A DNA stretch of 64,000 nt, taken from the NCBI RefSeq assembly GCF_009728735.1, contig NZ_CP024636.1, positions 4,233,629 through 4,297,628 of the forward strand, read 5' to 3'. Numbering within the stretch: position 1 is the first letter of the stretch; each line of letters starts with the position of its first letter. The stretch comes from Pantoea phytobeneficialis (lineage in GTDB: Bacteria > Pseudomonadota > Gammaproteobacteria > Enterobacterales > Enterobacteriaceae). The position numbers were made by a program, and so were the translations under genes. Below the pieces are notes generated by a model that was not told the origin of the DNA, made no database searches, and was given only the letters and a program-made list of their open reading frames with translations. Shown here in pieces: positions 1 through 9,154 of the stretch.

Positions 1-1
1 T

Positions 2-310
2 GATGGCTATGCTATTGCGATCGGGCACCCTCATCCCAATACGGTGCGGGTCCTGCAACAAATGCTGCCAACCTTACCTGCCGATATCACCCTGGTAAGA
101 CCCAGCCAGTTGCTGAATGAGCCACTGCATCCGGGTACCACAATGCCACCGACCAAAACACAACCTGAGCCACAGCCGCACTTCCGGGCGCCTGGCATCT
201 GTAAGGTCAGCAAACCATTGGCTCCGGTGCCGCAGAGTCGGGCTGTTGATATATTGGAAGAAAGTATTGTTGAAAGCCCACTCATCGATTCGCTTAAGCA
301 GCTTTTTTAA
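2..310 (+). CDS. yibQ: YibQ, divergent polysaccharide deacetylase family protein (C-terminal part)
   Basis: The gene enters from the left edge, so only about 102 C-terminal codons are present and its start lies outside the window. The visible stretch begins DGYAIAIGHPHPNTVRVL, matching the end of the deacetylase-like fold, where GHPH is a typical motif. It continues to a proline-rich, low-complexity tail ending in a TAA stop. YibQ proteins are predicted periplasmic polysaccharide deacetylase-like proteins whose substrate is not established. The gene converges on tdh, and the two are separated by one hairpin. The family call is good; the function is open. Confidence 0.8.
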   Translation, partial: DGYAIAIGHPHPNTVRVLQQMLPTLPADITLVRPSQLLNEPLHPGTTMPPTKTQPEPQPHFRAPGICKVSKPLAPVPQSRAVDILEESIVESPLIDSLKQLF

Positions 311-315
311 TAAAA

Positions 316-333
316 CCCGGCCTGAACGCCGGG
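316..333 (-). terminator. Terminator of kbl-tdh
   Basis: The inverted repeat CCCGGC-6 nt-GCCGGG is followed on the minus strand by TTTTATTA, directly after the tdh stop codon. It sits between two convergent genes and may also stop yibQ transcripts, although the plus-strand side lacks a T run. Confidence 0.75.
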
Positions 334-340
334 TAATCAC

Positions 341-1369
341 CTAATCCCAACTCAGCACCACTTTGCCTGAGTGACCGGAACGCATCTCGTCAAACCCTAG
401 CTGGAAGTCATCAACAGGGAAACGGTGGGTGATAACTGGCGTCAGATCGAGACCGGATTGAATCAACGCCGCCATTTTATACCAGGTTTCGAACATCTCT
501 CGTCCGTAAATACCTTTGATAAACAGTCCTTTGAAGATTACCAGGTTCCAGTCGATCGCCATCTCACCCGGCGGAATGCCAAGCAGCGCAATACGTCCAC
601 CGTGATTCATCACTTCCAGCATGCTACGAAACGCCGGAGGCGCGCCGGACATCTCCAGCCCAACATCAAAGCCTTCAGTCATACCGAGGGATACCATCAC
701 GTCACGCAGATTCTCCTGTGCAACGTTGACAGCGCGTGTGACACCCATTTTGCGTGCCAGATCGAGGCGATATTCGTTGATGTCTGTGATCACCACATTG
801 CGTGCACCGACATGTTTGCATACCGCAGCAGCCATGATGCCAATTGGCCCGGCACCGGCAATCAACACATCCTCGCCCACTAAATCAAACGACAAGGCGG
901 TATGTACGGCATTACCGAATGGGTCAAAAATCGCCGCCAGTTCATCGGAGATATTGTCGGGGATTTTGAAGGCGTTAAAGGCGGGAATGACCAGATACTC
1001 GGCGAAGCACCCCTGGCGATTCACCCCAACGCCGATGGCGTTGCGGCACAGGTGAGTACGCCCGGCCCGACAATTACGGCAGTGGCCACAGGTGATATGC
1101 CCTTCACCCGACACGCGATCGCCGATCGTGAAGCCTTTCACTTCCTGGCCGATAGCCACCACTTCCCCGACATATTCATGGCCGGTGATCATCGGTACCG
1201 GGATGGTTTTACGCGACCAGTCGTCCCAGTTGTAGATGTGAATATCAGTACCGCAGATGGCGGTTTTCCGGATTTTTATCAGCAGATCGTTATGACCGGG
1301 TTCAGGGATCGGCGCATCGGTGATCATCCAGATGCCTTCTTCTGCTTTTAATTTCGCGAGTGCTTTCAT
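341..1369 (-). CDS. tdh: L-threonine 3-dehydrogenase
   Basis: A zinc- and NAD-dependent medium-chain dehydrogenase of 342 aa that oxidises L-threonine to 2-amino-3-ketobutyrate in the cytosol. Visible motifs are the catalytic-zinc region [12 protein letters not shown] and GHEYVGE, the structural-zinc cysteines in [15 protein letters not shown] (about residues 93-107), and the Rossmann glycines [11 protein letters not shown]. The [12 protein letters not shown] start matches the E. coli protein; a longer reading frame upstream would overlap kbl. The kbl stop lies 10 nt upstream, so the two genes form the kbl-tdh operon, and the two enzymes convert threonine to glycine plus acetyl-CoA. In E. coli this operon is repressed by Lrp and relieved by leucine; no Lrp site was located here. 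Confidence 0.97.
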   Translation of the reverse strand: MKALAKLKAEEGIWMITDAPIPEPGHNDLLIKIRKTAICGTDIHIYNWDDWSRKTIPVPMITGHEYVGEVVAIGQEVKGFTIGDRVSGEGHITCGHCRNCRAGRTHLCRNAIGVGVNRQGCFAEYLVIPAFNAFKIPDNISDELAAIFDPFGNAVHTALSFDLVGEDVLIAGAGPIGIMAAAVCKHVGARNVVITDINEYRLDLARKMGVTRAVNVAQENLRDVMVSLGMTEGFDVGLEMSGAPPAFRSMLEVMNHGGRIALLGIPPGEMAIDWNLVIFKGLFIKGIYGREMFETWYKMAALIQSGLDLTPVITHRFPVDDFQLGFDEMRSGHSGKVVLSWD

Positions 1370-1379
1370 TGCCGGCTCC

Positions 1380-2576
1380 TCAGACGATAACGCCCAACTG
1401 CTGACCAATACGAGTGAAGGCCGCTACCGCATGTTCCAGTTGCGCCTGGGTATGACCCGCTGAAATTTGGGTACGGATACGCGCCTGGCCTCTAGGCACC
1501 ACCGGATAGAAGAAACCCGTCACGTAGATCCCTTCTTGTTGCAGCAAACGGGCAAACTCCTGCGCGACTTTTGCCTCCCCAAGCATCACCGGAATGATGG
1601 CGTGGTCGGCACCAGCCAGGGTAAACCCGGCGGCGGTCATTTTCTCCCGGAAATAGCGCGCGTTTTCCCACAGACGCTGGCGCAATCCATCACCTTCACT
1701 GAGGATTTCCAGAACTCGCAACGACGCAGCGACAATGGCCGGGGCCAGTGAGTTGGAGAACAGATAAGGGCGTGAGCGCTGACGCAGCCATTCAACGACC
1801 TCTTTTTTCGCGGCAACATACCCCCCGGACGCCCCACCAAGCGCTTTACCCAGCGTCCCGGTCAAAATATCGATGCGATCCATTACCTGACAATATTCAT
1901 GAGTGCCGCGACCACTGGCCCCGACAAAGCCAACCGCATGTGAATCATCCACCATTACCAGCGCATCAAACTCATCCGCCAGATCGCAAATACCCTGCAA
2001 GTTGGCAATCACGCCGTCCATTGAGAACACCCCATCGGTGGCAATCAGGATATGACGCGCACCGTTGTCGCGTGCATCCTCCAGCCGGGCGCGCAGTTCG
2101 TTCATATCGTTGTTGGCATAGCGGTAGCGCTGCGCTTTGCACAGGCGAACACCATCAATGATTGAGGCATGATTAAGCGCATCCGAAATAATGGCATCTT
2201 CCGCATCCAACAAGGTTTCAAACAGGCCGCCATTCGCGTCAAAGCAGGAGGAAAAGAGAATAGCGTCTTCCATGCCGAGGAACTCAGCCAGCTTACGTTC
2301 CAATAGCTGATGGATGTCCTGAGTTCCACAGATAAAGCGCACTGAAGCCATGCCGAAACCGTGTGTATCCATTCCCTCTTTGGCGGCCTGAATTAACGCC
2401 GGATGATTCGCCAGCCCCAGATAATTATTGGCGCAAAAATTGATGACCGGCTGACCGTTGCCAACATTGATTTCTGCCTGTTGTGGCGAGGTAATCGTGC
2501 GTTCCTGTTTGAACAATCCATCCTGACGCGTTGTCTCAAGTTGTTGACGGATTTGCGAATAAAATCGACTGGACAT
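1380..2576 (-). CDS. kbl: 2-amino-3-ketobutyrate CoA ligase (glycine C-acetyltransferase)
   Basis: A PLP-dependent alpha-oxoamine synthase of 398 aa, the same length as E. coli Kbl. It cleaves 2-amino-3-ketobutyrate with CoA to glycine and acetyl-CoA. The PLP lysine lies in [14 protein letters not shown] (about residue 244); [10 protein letters not shown] and [10 protein letters not shown] are further family signatures. The start MSSRFYSQ was chosen because AGGAG lies just upstream (minus strand), whereas an upstream in-frame ATG lacks a ribosome site. First gene of the kbl-tdh operon, divergent from hldD across about 230 bp. Confidence 0.97.
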   Translation of the reverse strand: MSSRFYSQIRQQLETTRQDGLFKQERTITSPQQAEINVGNGQPVINFCANNYLGLANHPALIQAAKEGMDTHGFGMASVRFICGTQDIHQLLERKLAEFLGMEDAILFSSCFDANGGLFETLLDAEDAIISDALNHASIIDGVRLCKAQRYRYANNDMNELRARLEDARDNGARHILIATDGVFSMDGVIANLQGICDLADEFDALVMVDDSHAVGFVGASGRGTHEYCQVMDRIDILTGTLGKALGGASGGYVAAKKEVVEWLRQRSRPYLFSNSLAPAIVAASLRVLEILSEGDGLRQRLWENARYFREKMTAAGFTLAGADHAIIPVMLGEAKVAQEFARLLQQEGIYVTGFFYPVVPRGQARIRTQISAGHTQAQLEHAVAAFTRIGQQLGVIV

Positions 2577-2764
2577 GATTCTGCTCCTCATATAGCAAAA
2601 TTTTGGCACATATTACTGATAGAAAAGCGCATCAACGACATTTCAGCCGATGAAATCTCCATTTTGCAGCATAGTTCACGCTGCGAACGTGAAATATGAC
2701 GGCCTTCCGGAGTCATCTGGCTGCCTGCTGCGGGCTGAAATGTTATGATGTTAGGTATTAGTGC

Positions 2765-2783
2765 GTGAAACCTCCTGTTTCAC
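2765..2783 (+). promoter_or_regulatory. Inverted repeat in the hldD leader
   Basis: GTGAAAC-CTCCT-GTTTCAC is a perfect 7 bp stem, 24 nt before the hldD ATG. A TATGAT -10-like hexamer is visible at 2744-2749 without a convincing -35. The repeat could be a small leader hairpin or a repressor site; its role is unknown. Confidence 0.4.
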
Positions 2784-2807
2784 CCCAACTGTTTAAAGGC
2801 AAAGCAC

Positions 2808-3740
2808 ATGATTATCGTAACGGGTGGCGCTGGCATGATTGGCAGCAACATCGTCAAGGCGTTGAACGATCGCGGTCATACTGACATTCTGGTGGTGGAT
2901 AATCTGAAAGATGGCACCAAATTCGTGAACCTGGCGGATCTGGACATCTCTGATTACATGGATAAAGAGGAATTCCTCACCTACATCATGTCCGGTGAAG
3001 ATCTGGGGCCGATTGAAGCGGTGTTCCACGAAGGTGCCTGCTCAGCCACCACCGAGTGGGACGGCAAATACATGATGGACAACAACTATCAGTATTCCAA
3101 AGATCTGCTGCACTTCTGCCTGGAACGCGAAATCCCCTTCCTGTACGCCTCTTCTGCCGCCACATACGGCGGTCGTAACGACAACTTTATCGAAGAGCGT
3201 CAATACGAGCAGCCGCTCAACGTTTATGGCTACTCGAAAATGTTGTTTGACCACTACGTGCGCCAGATTCTGCCGGAAGCGGATTCGCCGGTGTGCGGCT
3301 TCCGTTACTTCAATGTGTACGGCCCGCGTGAAGGCCATAAAGGCAGCATGGCAAGCGTAGCATTCCACCTCAACACGCAAATCAGCAACGGCGAAAATCC
3401 GAAGCTGTTTGAAGGCAGCGATACTTTCCGTCGCGATTTTATCCATGTTGATGACGTGGCTGCGGTGAACCTGTGGTGCTGGGAAAATGGTATCTCCGGC
3501 ATTTACAACTGCGGTACCGGCCGTGCGGAGTCCTTCCAGGAAGTGGCGGACGCGGTGCTGAAATTCCATCAGCAGGGCGAGATCGAATACATCCCGTTCC
3601 CGGACAAGCTGAAAGGCCGCTATCAGGCCTACACCCAGGCAGATCTGACCAGGCTCCGTGCGGCGGGTTATGACAAGCCGTTCAAAACCGTGGCCCAGGG
3701 GGTTGCGGAATATATGGTGTGGCTGAACCGTAACGCATAA
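2808..3740 (+). CDS. hldD: ADP-L-glycero-D-manno-heptose 6-epimerase
   Basis: A short-chain epimerase of 310 aa, identical in length to E. coli HldD (RfaD). It converts ADP-D-glycero-D-manno-heptose to the L,D form used for the LPS inner core. The N-terminal nucleotide-binding motif is [18 protein letters not shown], and the catalytic SDR YxxxK is [11 protein letters not shown] (about residue 140). It begins the core cluster: waaF follows after 17 nt and waaC after that. The divergent neighbour is kbl. In E. coli the gene is also heat-shock inducible; no clear sigma-32 promoter could be assigned here. Confidence 0.98.
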   Translation: MIIVTGGAGMIGSNIVKALNDRGHTDILVVDNLKDGTKFVNLADLDISDYMDKEEFLTYIMSGEDLGPIEAVFHEGACSATTEWDGKYMMDNNYQYSKDLLHFCLEREIPFLYASSAATYGGRNDNFIEERQYEQPLNVYGYSKMLFDHYVRQILPEADSPVCGFRYFNVYGPREGHKGSMASVAFHLNTQISNGENPKLFEGSDTFRRDFIHVDDVAAVNLWCWENGISGIYNCGTGRAESFQEVADAVLKFHQQGEIEYIPFPDKLKGRYQAYTQADLTRLRAAGYDKPFKTVAQGVAEYMVWLNRNA

Positions 3741-3757
3741 GGGATCCGGCAGCAGCG

Positions 3758-4801
3758 ATGAAAATTCTGGTTATTGGCCCCTCCTGGGTCGGCGATATGA
3801 TGATGTCGCAAAGTCTCTATCGCACGCTCAAGGCTGAGCATCCTGAGGCTGTTATTGATGTTATGGCACCCGCCTGGTGCCGACCGCTGCTGTCACGTAT
3901 GCCGGAAGTCAATCAGGCGCTGGCGATGCCACTCGGTCATGGTGCCCTGGCGCTGGGCGAACGTCGTCGGCTGGGCAAAACCTTACAGGCGAGTGGCTAC
4001 GATCGCGCTTATGTGCTGCCGAACTCCTTCAAGTCGGCGCTGGTACCGTTTTTTGCCGGAATCAAACGCCGTACTGGCTGGCGTGGTGAGCTGCGTTACG
4101 GCGTATTGAATGATGTGCGGGTGCTGGATAAAGCAGCGTTTCCGTTAATGGTTCAGCGTTATGTGGCGTTGGGCTACGACAAACCTGTGCCATCTGCGCA
4201 GCAGCTGCCGCAGCCATTGTTGTGGCCGCAGCTCAGAGTTGAAGACGATGAGAAACGCATGACGGCCGCCCAGTTTGGACTTTCTGCCGATCGTCCTGTC
4301 ATTGGCTTTTGCCCCGGCGCTGAGTTTGGTCCGGCAAAACGCTGGCCACATTATCATTATGCTGCGTTGGCGGAACAACTCATCAGCGAAGGCTATCAGG
4401 TGGTGCTGTTCGGTTCGGCTAAAGATCGCGAAACCGGCGATACCATTGTGCAGACCCTGCCGGAAGCCGCGCGCCATCACTGTAAAAACCTTGCGGGTGA
4501 TACCCAATTGGAGCAGGCGGTCATTCTGCTGGCGCACTGTGCTGCGGTGGTGAGCAATGATTCCGGATTGATGCATATTGCCGCTGCGCTCAATCGCCCG
4601 CTGGTCGCGTTGTACGGGCCAAGCAGCCCTGACTTCACGCCGCCATTGTCACATCAGGCGCGAGTCATTCGCCTGATCACCGGCTATCACAAAGTCCGGA
4701 AAGGGGATGCCGCAGAAGGTTATCACCAGAGTCTGATAGATATTCAACCGATGCGCGTGCACCAGGAATTAAGCGCTTTGCTAACTGCGGCGCAGGAGTA
4801 A
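3758..4801 (+). CDS. waaF: ADP-heptose:LPS heptosyltransferase II
   Basis: A GT9 glycosyltransferase of 347 aa (E. coli WaaF is 348) that adds the second heptose to the inner core on the cytoplasmic face of the inner membrane. The N-terminal acceptor-side motif is GPSWVGDMMMSQSL with the conserved Asp; the C-terminal donor site contains SNDSGLMHIAAAL and LYGPSSP. Cotranscribed with hldD and, 2 nt downstream, waaC. Very conserved and ordinary in base composition. Confidence 0.97.
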   Translation: MKILVIGPSWVGDMMMSQSLYRTLKAEHPEAVIDVMAPAWCRPLLSRMPEVNQALAMPLGHGALALGERRRLGKTLQASGYDRAYVLPNSFKSALVPFFAGIKRRTGWRGELRYGVLNDVRVLDKAAFPLMVQRYVALGYDKPVPSAQQLPQPLLWPQLRVEDDEKRMTAAQFGLSADRPVIGFCPGAEFGPAKRWPHYHYAALAEQLISEGYQVVLFGSAKDRETGDTIVQTLPEAARHHCKNLAGDTQLEQAVILLAHCAAVVSNDSGLMHIAAALNRPLVALYGPSSPDFTPPLSHQARVIRLITGYHKVRKGDAAEGYHQSLIDIQPMRVHQELSALLTAAQE

Positions 4802-4803
4802 AC

Positions 4804-5781
4804 ATGCACGTCCTGATTGTGAAAACGTCCTCAATGGGCGACGTACTGCACACCCTGCCTGCATTGACCGATGCCATGCAGGCCATTCCCGGCATTCGTT
4901 TTGATTGGGCGGTGGAAGAAAACTTTGCCCAAATTCCAGCATGGCATCCTGCCGTGGATAAAGTCATGCCGGTCGCCATCCGCCGCTGGCGCAAGCATTG
5001 GTTTGGCAGCCAGCAACGTGAAGAACGCGTGTTATTTAAACGTGAGTTGCAGTCACGTCAGTACGATGTGGTGATTGATGCGCAAGGGTTGATCAAAAGC
5101 GCAGCGTTGGTCACTCGCCTGGCAAAAGGCGTGAAGCACGGACAGGACAGCCGCAGCGCTCGCGAACCCTTCGCCAGTTGGTGGTATGACAAACGCCATG
5201 AAATCAATAAACAGCAGCACGCGGTAGAACGTACTCGTGAACTGTTCGCGAAAAGCCTCGGTTATGAAAAACCAACCACGCAGGGTGACTATGCGATCGC
5301 CGGACATTTCCTGAGTTCACTGCCGCAAGATGCGCATCAGTATCTGGTGTTTTTACACGCGACGACGCGCGACAATAAACATTGGCCGGAAGCACACTGG
5401 CGCGAGCTTATTAAATTGGTGCAACCAACCGGTCTGCGCGTGAAATTACCCTGGGGTGCCGAACATGAGCATCAGCGCGCGTTGCGTCTGGCGGAAGGTT
5501 TTGACCATGTTGAGGTGCTGCCACGTCTGACACTGGAGCAGGTGGCTCGCCAGTTGGCAGGAGCATGCGCTGTGGTTTCCGTTGATACCGGGTTGAGCCA
5601 TCTTACGGCAGCATTGGATCGCCCGAACATTACCCTGTATGGCCCAACGGATCCGGGGCTGATTGGTGGATATGGGAAGAATCAGATGGCGCTTGTTTCT
5701 CCAACCAGAGCATTGGGTGATTTGGTAGCCGATGAAGTAATGGCACATCTTCAGACTGTAATAGCGGAAGACGCAAAATGA
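4804..5781 (+). CDS. waaC: ADP-heptose:Kdo2-lipid A heptosyltransferase I
   Basis: A GT9 enzyme of 325 aa that transfers the first L,D-heptose to Kdo2-lipid A. Visible features are the catalytic-Asp region SSMGDVLHTLPALTDA near the N-terminus and the ADP-heptose site SVDTGLSHLTAALDRP followed by LYGPTDPGLIGGYG. Its last four bases overlap the start of the next GT9 gene (ATGA), so translation is probably coupled. The N-terminal half has a normal enterobacterial composition; the sequence becomes clearly more AT-rich downstream of this gene. Confidence 0.97.
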   Translation: MHVLIVKTSSMGDVLHTLPALTDAMQAIPGIRFDWAVEENFAQIPAWHPAVDKVMPVAIRRWRKHWFGSQQREERVLFKRELQSRQYDVVIDAQGLIKSAALVTRLAKGVKHGQDSRSAREPFASWWYDKRHEINKQQHAVERTRELFAKSLGYEKPTTQGDYAIAGHFLSSLPQDAHQYLVFLHATTRDNKHWPEAHWRELIKLVQPTGLRVKLPWGAEHEHQRALRLAEGFDHVEVLPRLTLEQVARQLAGACAVVSVDTGLSHLTAALDRPNITLYGPTDPGLIGGYGKNQMALVSPTRALGDLVADEVMAHLQTVIAEDAK

Positions 5782-6854
5782 ATTATGTTCTGATCTATCT
5801 GATGCTGCTGCCATTGCAGTACATGATGAAACTTTTTAAAAAACCCACCGGAAAAAGTTTAGTCATCCAGACAGCGAAGATCGGCGATTTTATTAATATA
5901 ACACCGATGTTGCGTGCGTTAGGCCAATCTGACGTTTTAATCAGCCGCGCTGTAGAGCCTTTGGTACGTCATGATGACACCATCGCCCATTACTATCTGA
6001 TTGAAGACGCAAAGCGCAGCTTATGGAGCAAACTTTGTCTGGCGTTTACCCTGATGAATCGCTACGACAATGTTTATCTGACACAGCCGAATAGTGTTAA
6101 TCTGTTCTTCGCGTCATTATGCAATGCGCCAAATAAGCAATTTTTACTGACCTATGTTCGTAAGTCCTACCATAAAGTGTTTTATCGTAGCGCGACGGGC
6201 ATCGTTGAGCATACCAGGCAGAGTTTGACGCTGGATAGCTACCTGAAACTCATTAATCGGGATTATCGCTATACCGATTTTCCCAAACATGCCACCTCGC
6301 CTTTGTATGTTCCGACCACGATTCCCCTGCCGCTTAGTACTCCCGTACAAGGTATAAAGATTGGCATCAGTATCTCTGCCGGAAATAAAGCCAAGACTAT
6401 CCCTGCTGCCATCTGGGCTCAGATCATTGAGTCATTGTCCTCCCTACCTTGTACGTTTTATGTTTTTGGACCTCCGGCGGAACAACCCTGGCTGGATGAA
6501 TTATTAACGCTGACTGCTGACAAAAAAAACATTATCAGCCTGATTGGTCAGCTGAATTTAGAAGATGTGCCCTGGGCTATCTCACAGATGGACTTTTACA
6601 TCGCATCTGATTCGGGAAATGCCTATATTGCCGATGCTCAGCAAGTTCCGGTAATTATGTTCTATGGCCCCTGTGAAATCAGAGAGCAGCGTCCGGTATA
6701 TCGCGTCTTGTTTATTGGACCCGACAACATTGAAGCCTCAACCTTTGTCTTCGCCACTCGATTTAAATTTGAACAGCCCGCCGAAGTTCTGTTTGGTCTG
6801 AATGAAGATAAGATTATGAAAATTAGCAAATTTATTGAAAATAGTCAGGGGTAG
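5778..6854 (+). CDS. GT9 (heptosyltransferase-like) glycosyltransferase, outer/inner core
   Basis: A 358-aa member of the heptosyltransferase family that is divergent from WaaF, WaaC and WaaQ. A hydrophobic N-terminus (about residues 3-17) precedes QTAKIGDFINITPMLRAL, which keeps the catalytic-type Asp after Gly. The donor site reads ASDSGNAYIADAQQVP then FYGPCE; a Tyr stands where WaaF and WaaC have His, so the donor or acceptor may differ. It is translationally coupled to waaC through a 4-nt overlap and followed after 9 nt by a GT8 gene. Base composition is AT-richer than its neighbours, typical of exchangeable LPS-core genes. Likely role: adding a heptose or other sugar branch to the core. 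The exact linkage cannot be read from sequence. Confidence 0.75.
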   Translation: MNYVLIYLMLLPLQYMMKLFKKPTGKSLVIQTAKIGDFINITPMLRALGQSDVLISRAVEPLVRHDDTIAHYYLIEDAKRSLWSKLCLAFTLMNRYDNVYLTQPNSVNLFFASLCNAPNKQFLLTYVRKSYHKVFYRSATGIVEHTRQSLTLDSYLKLINRDYRYTDFPKHATSPLYVPTTIPLPLSTPVQGIKIGISISAGNKAKTIPAAIWAQIIESLSSLPCTFYVFGPPAEQPWLDELLTLTADKKNIISLIGQLNLEDVPWAISQMDFYIASDSGNAYIADAQQVPVIMFYGPCEIREQRPVYRVLFIGPDNIEASTFVFATRFKFEQPAEVLFGLNEDKIMKISKFIENSQG

Positions 6855-6863
6855 TACAGCATA

Positions 6864-7856
6864 ATGGCAACACACCTTCATACTGAGGCCGTCCAGCAAA
6901 GCGAAACACTGCTTAACACGCTGCCTCACAACGACGAATCGGTTATACATGTTGCATTTGGCATTAATCATAACTATGCCAGAGGAATGGGTATTACCCT
7001 CTTTTCATTGCTAAAGCACCATCCCACTACGGCTTTTCATATTCATATATTTACCGATACATTAGCTGATGATGATATTGATCGCCTGAAGCAATTGGCC
7101 GGTAACCAGCCGCTCGCCATAACACTCCATCTTTTCAATGACAGTTGGCTGGAAAAGCTGCCCGTAGTCGGACGCTATCCAAAGAGTATTTATTATCGGT
7201 TCCTGATTCCGGAAACTGTCGCTCGCTATAGCGATCGTGTTTTCTACCTTGATGCCGATACATTAGTGGTGGGAGATTACTCTCCGCTATTCACGCTGGA
7301 TATCAGCCATGTCATCCTGTGTGCCAGTAATGACACCGTACGTGCACGCCAGAATCAATGTCCGAAGCTGGGCCTTAAACAAGGCAATTATTTTAACTCT
7401 GGTTTTATGTTGATCAATATCCCGCGTTGGCTGGCGAATGACACCACCCAGAAAATAATAGATTTATTAGTTGCTCAGGGTGCAAATTTTGGATTCCCCG
7501 ACCAGGATGCATTAAACATTCTTCTGGAAAATGACACCCTGATATTGCCGGATAAATACAATTTTATTTACGACATCATTGCGAACAAGGTCTGGCATAA
7601 TTTTAGCACCCCTAATGATACTGTCATGATCCACTACACTGGAAAATGCAAACCCTGGCATGCATGGAGCGGCGGTAATCTTTCACATCTTTATTTAGAT
7701 TATTATCGTTTATCTCCCTGGTCATCACTGCATCTTGATAAACCTCGTCATCATAAAGAGATGAAACGTTTTGCCAGGATAAAATTCCATAAAAAAGAGT
7801 ACGCTGCCAGTCTCTTCTGGATGATTAATTATATTAAACATAAATTTTTTAAATAA
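6864..7856 (+). CDS. GT8 family LPS core glycosyltransferase (WaaO/WaaJ-like)
   Basis: A retaining glycosyltransferase of 330 aa related to the UDP-glucose/UDP-galactose LPS outer-core transferases RfaI and RfaJ. The N-terminal sheet HVAFGINHNYARGMGITL, the metal-binding DxD in YLDADTLVVGD (about residue 130), FNSGFMLIN and the C-terminal HYTGKCKPWHAW are all hallmarks. A basic tail ending in KHKFFK probably contacts the inner membrane. The DNA is AT-rich. It lies between the GT9 gene and waaL in one transcription unit, so it should add a hexose near the O-antigen attachment point; which hexose is unknown. Confidence 0.85.
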   Translation: MATHLHTEAVQQSETLLNTLPHNDESVIHVAFGINHNYARGMGITLFSLLKHHPTTAFHIHIFTDTLADDDIDRLKQLAGNQPLAITLHLFNDSWLEKLPVVGRYPKSIYYRFLIPETVARYSDRVFYLDADTLVVGDYSPLFTLDISHVILCASNDTVRARQNQCPKLGLKQGNYFNSGFMLINIPRWLANDTTQKIIDLLVAQGANFGFPDQDALNILLENDTLILPDKYNFIYDIIANKVWHNFSTPNDTVMIHYTGKCKPWHAWSGGNLSHLYLDYYRLSPWSSLHLDKPRHHKEMKRFARIKFHKKEYAASLFWMINYIKHKFFK

Positions 7857-7858
7857 GA

Positions 7859-9145
7859 ATGATGATGCGCATTGCTGAAATTTCTAAACTCATGAAAACT
7901 GAACAGGGAAGAGGGATAGTATTTTATTCTCTCACAATAATCTCGATGGCATTTTTCTTTGTCTCCGGAGAGATTTCCCGCAACGCCTATTACATGCTTA
8001 CCTACATCTCGTTTTTTAGCTTCGCCTGGCTGGTGTGGCGCGAGAAAAAACTCTATTTTTACTGGATACCTACCCTGGTCCTACTTTTAGGCCTGAGTAA
8101 GTGGGTTTGGGCAATCACAACGATTAACCACCAGTTACCACTGATTGCTGAACACTATAAAATCAGTGGAAAAAGAATGATTCTGGGGGCGTTTGTCATT
8201 TACTGCGTCTATCGTCTGTCTCCTGAATGGCGATTGCCTGCCCGTCTGGTCCAGGTTGGGACGTTGATTTTGTGTCTCACGATTTTCGTTGTAGCCTGTA
8301 TTGGGATTGAACAAGTTATCCATACCGGAGAACGCCCTAAAATTAATTCAGATGCGGCAACCTCTGGGGCTTACATGTTCACAGTGCTTTCGCTGGTGAC
8401 CTTGTGGTCTCTCCGCCGTGTTTTTCCCCGACATTACGCCGCGCCATATTTTATCACCCTGGTTGTCTCCTTTATTTTACTCGGCGTTACCCAAACGCGT
8501 TCCGCTATTTTATTGTTCAGCCTGTTCTGCATTGCCAGTATGTTGCATCACATTGTGACCACCCCCGGGCGTTCACGATTGATTTGGCTGGGCATTTTTT
8601 CAGCCATCCTGCTTACCGGTATTTTTAGCCTCAGCAAATACTCAGACCAACTATTTGACCGCGTAGAGACGGTTAAAACAGAGGTTCAGCAATATTCCGC
8701 AGGGGATCCGAGCACCTCAATTGGTGGACGATTTGGCATGTGGCAGGCAGGATTATGGGCCTTCACGCAGCATCCGTGGGGGCAAAGTGCCGACACGCGC
8801 AGTCTGGAAACGAAAGAATGGCTGGATAAACATCAGCCGAAAAATGAAATCGCCTATCTCAATATTCAATACCATACCCACAACGATCTCGTTGAGAGCT
8901 TTTCATTGCAAGGCATCGTTGGCGGGATGATCATGCTGGGCTTTTTTCTTGGTTTATTGCTGGTGCCGTTATTTGGTAAATCTCCGCGCTACGAAGCTTT
9001 ATTATTAGCTATCCCGGTTATCTATTTTAGTATGGGCGACTCGCAATTTTATAACCGAGAATCTCCCTACTTCATTCTTCTGGTGTGGGGATATTTTATG
9101 ATGACGCGACAGGTAAAAACCGAGCATTCCAGGCACCATGATTAA
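7859..9145 (+). CDS. waaL: O-antigen ligase
   Basis: A polytopic inner-membrane protein of 428 aa with about ten hydrophobic segments and a large periplasmic loop (roughly residues 250-345). It transfers undecaprenyl-linked O-antigen to the completed lipid A core on the periplasmic side. The loop ends with YHTHNDLVESFSLQG, carrying the conserved His of the Wzy_C/RfaL family. WaaL sequences are poorly conserved, so the call rests on topology, this motif and the position inside the core cluster. It begins ATGATGATG; any of the three codons could be the start. Confidence 0.88.
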   Translation: MMMRIAEISKLMKTEQGRGIVFYSLTIISMAFFFVSGEISRNAYYMLTYISFFSFAWLVWREKKLYFYWIPTLVLLLGLSKWVWAITTINHQLPLIAEHYKISGKRMILGAFVIYCVYRLSPEWRLPARLVQVGTLILCLTIFVVACIGIEQVIHTGERPKINSDAATSGAYMFTVLSLVTLWSLRRVFPRHYAAPYFITLVVSFILLGVTQTRSAILLFSLFCIASMLHHIVTTPGRSRLIWLGIFSAILLTGIFSLSKYSDQLFDRVETVKTEVQQYSAGDPSTSIGGRFGMWQAGLWAFTQHPWGQSADTRSLETKEWLDKHQPKNEIAYLNIQYHTHNDLVESFSLQGIVGGMIMLGFFLGLLLVPLFGKSPRYEALLLAIPVIYFSMGDSQFYNRESPYFILLVWGYFMMTRQVKTEHSRHHD

Positions 9146-9154
9146 ACACGAGCG

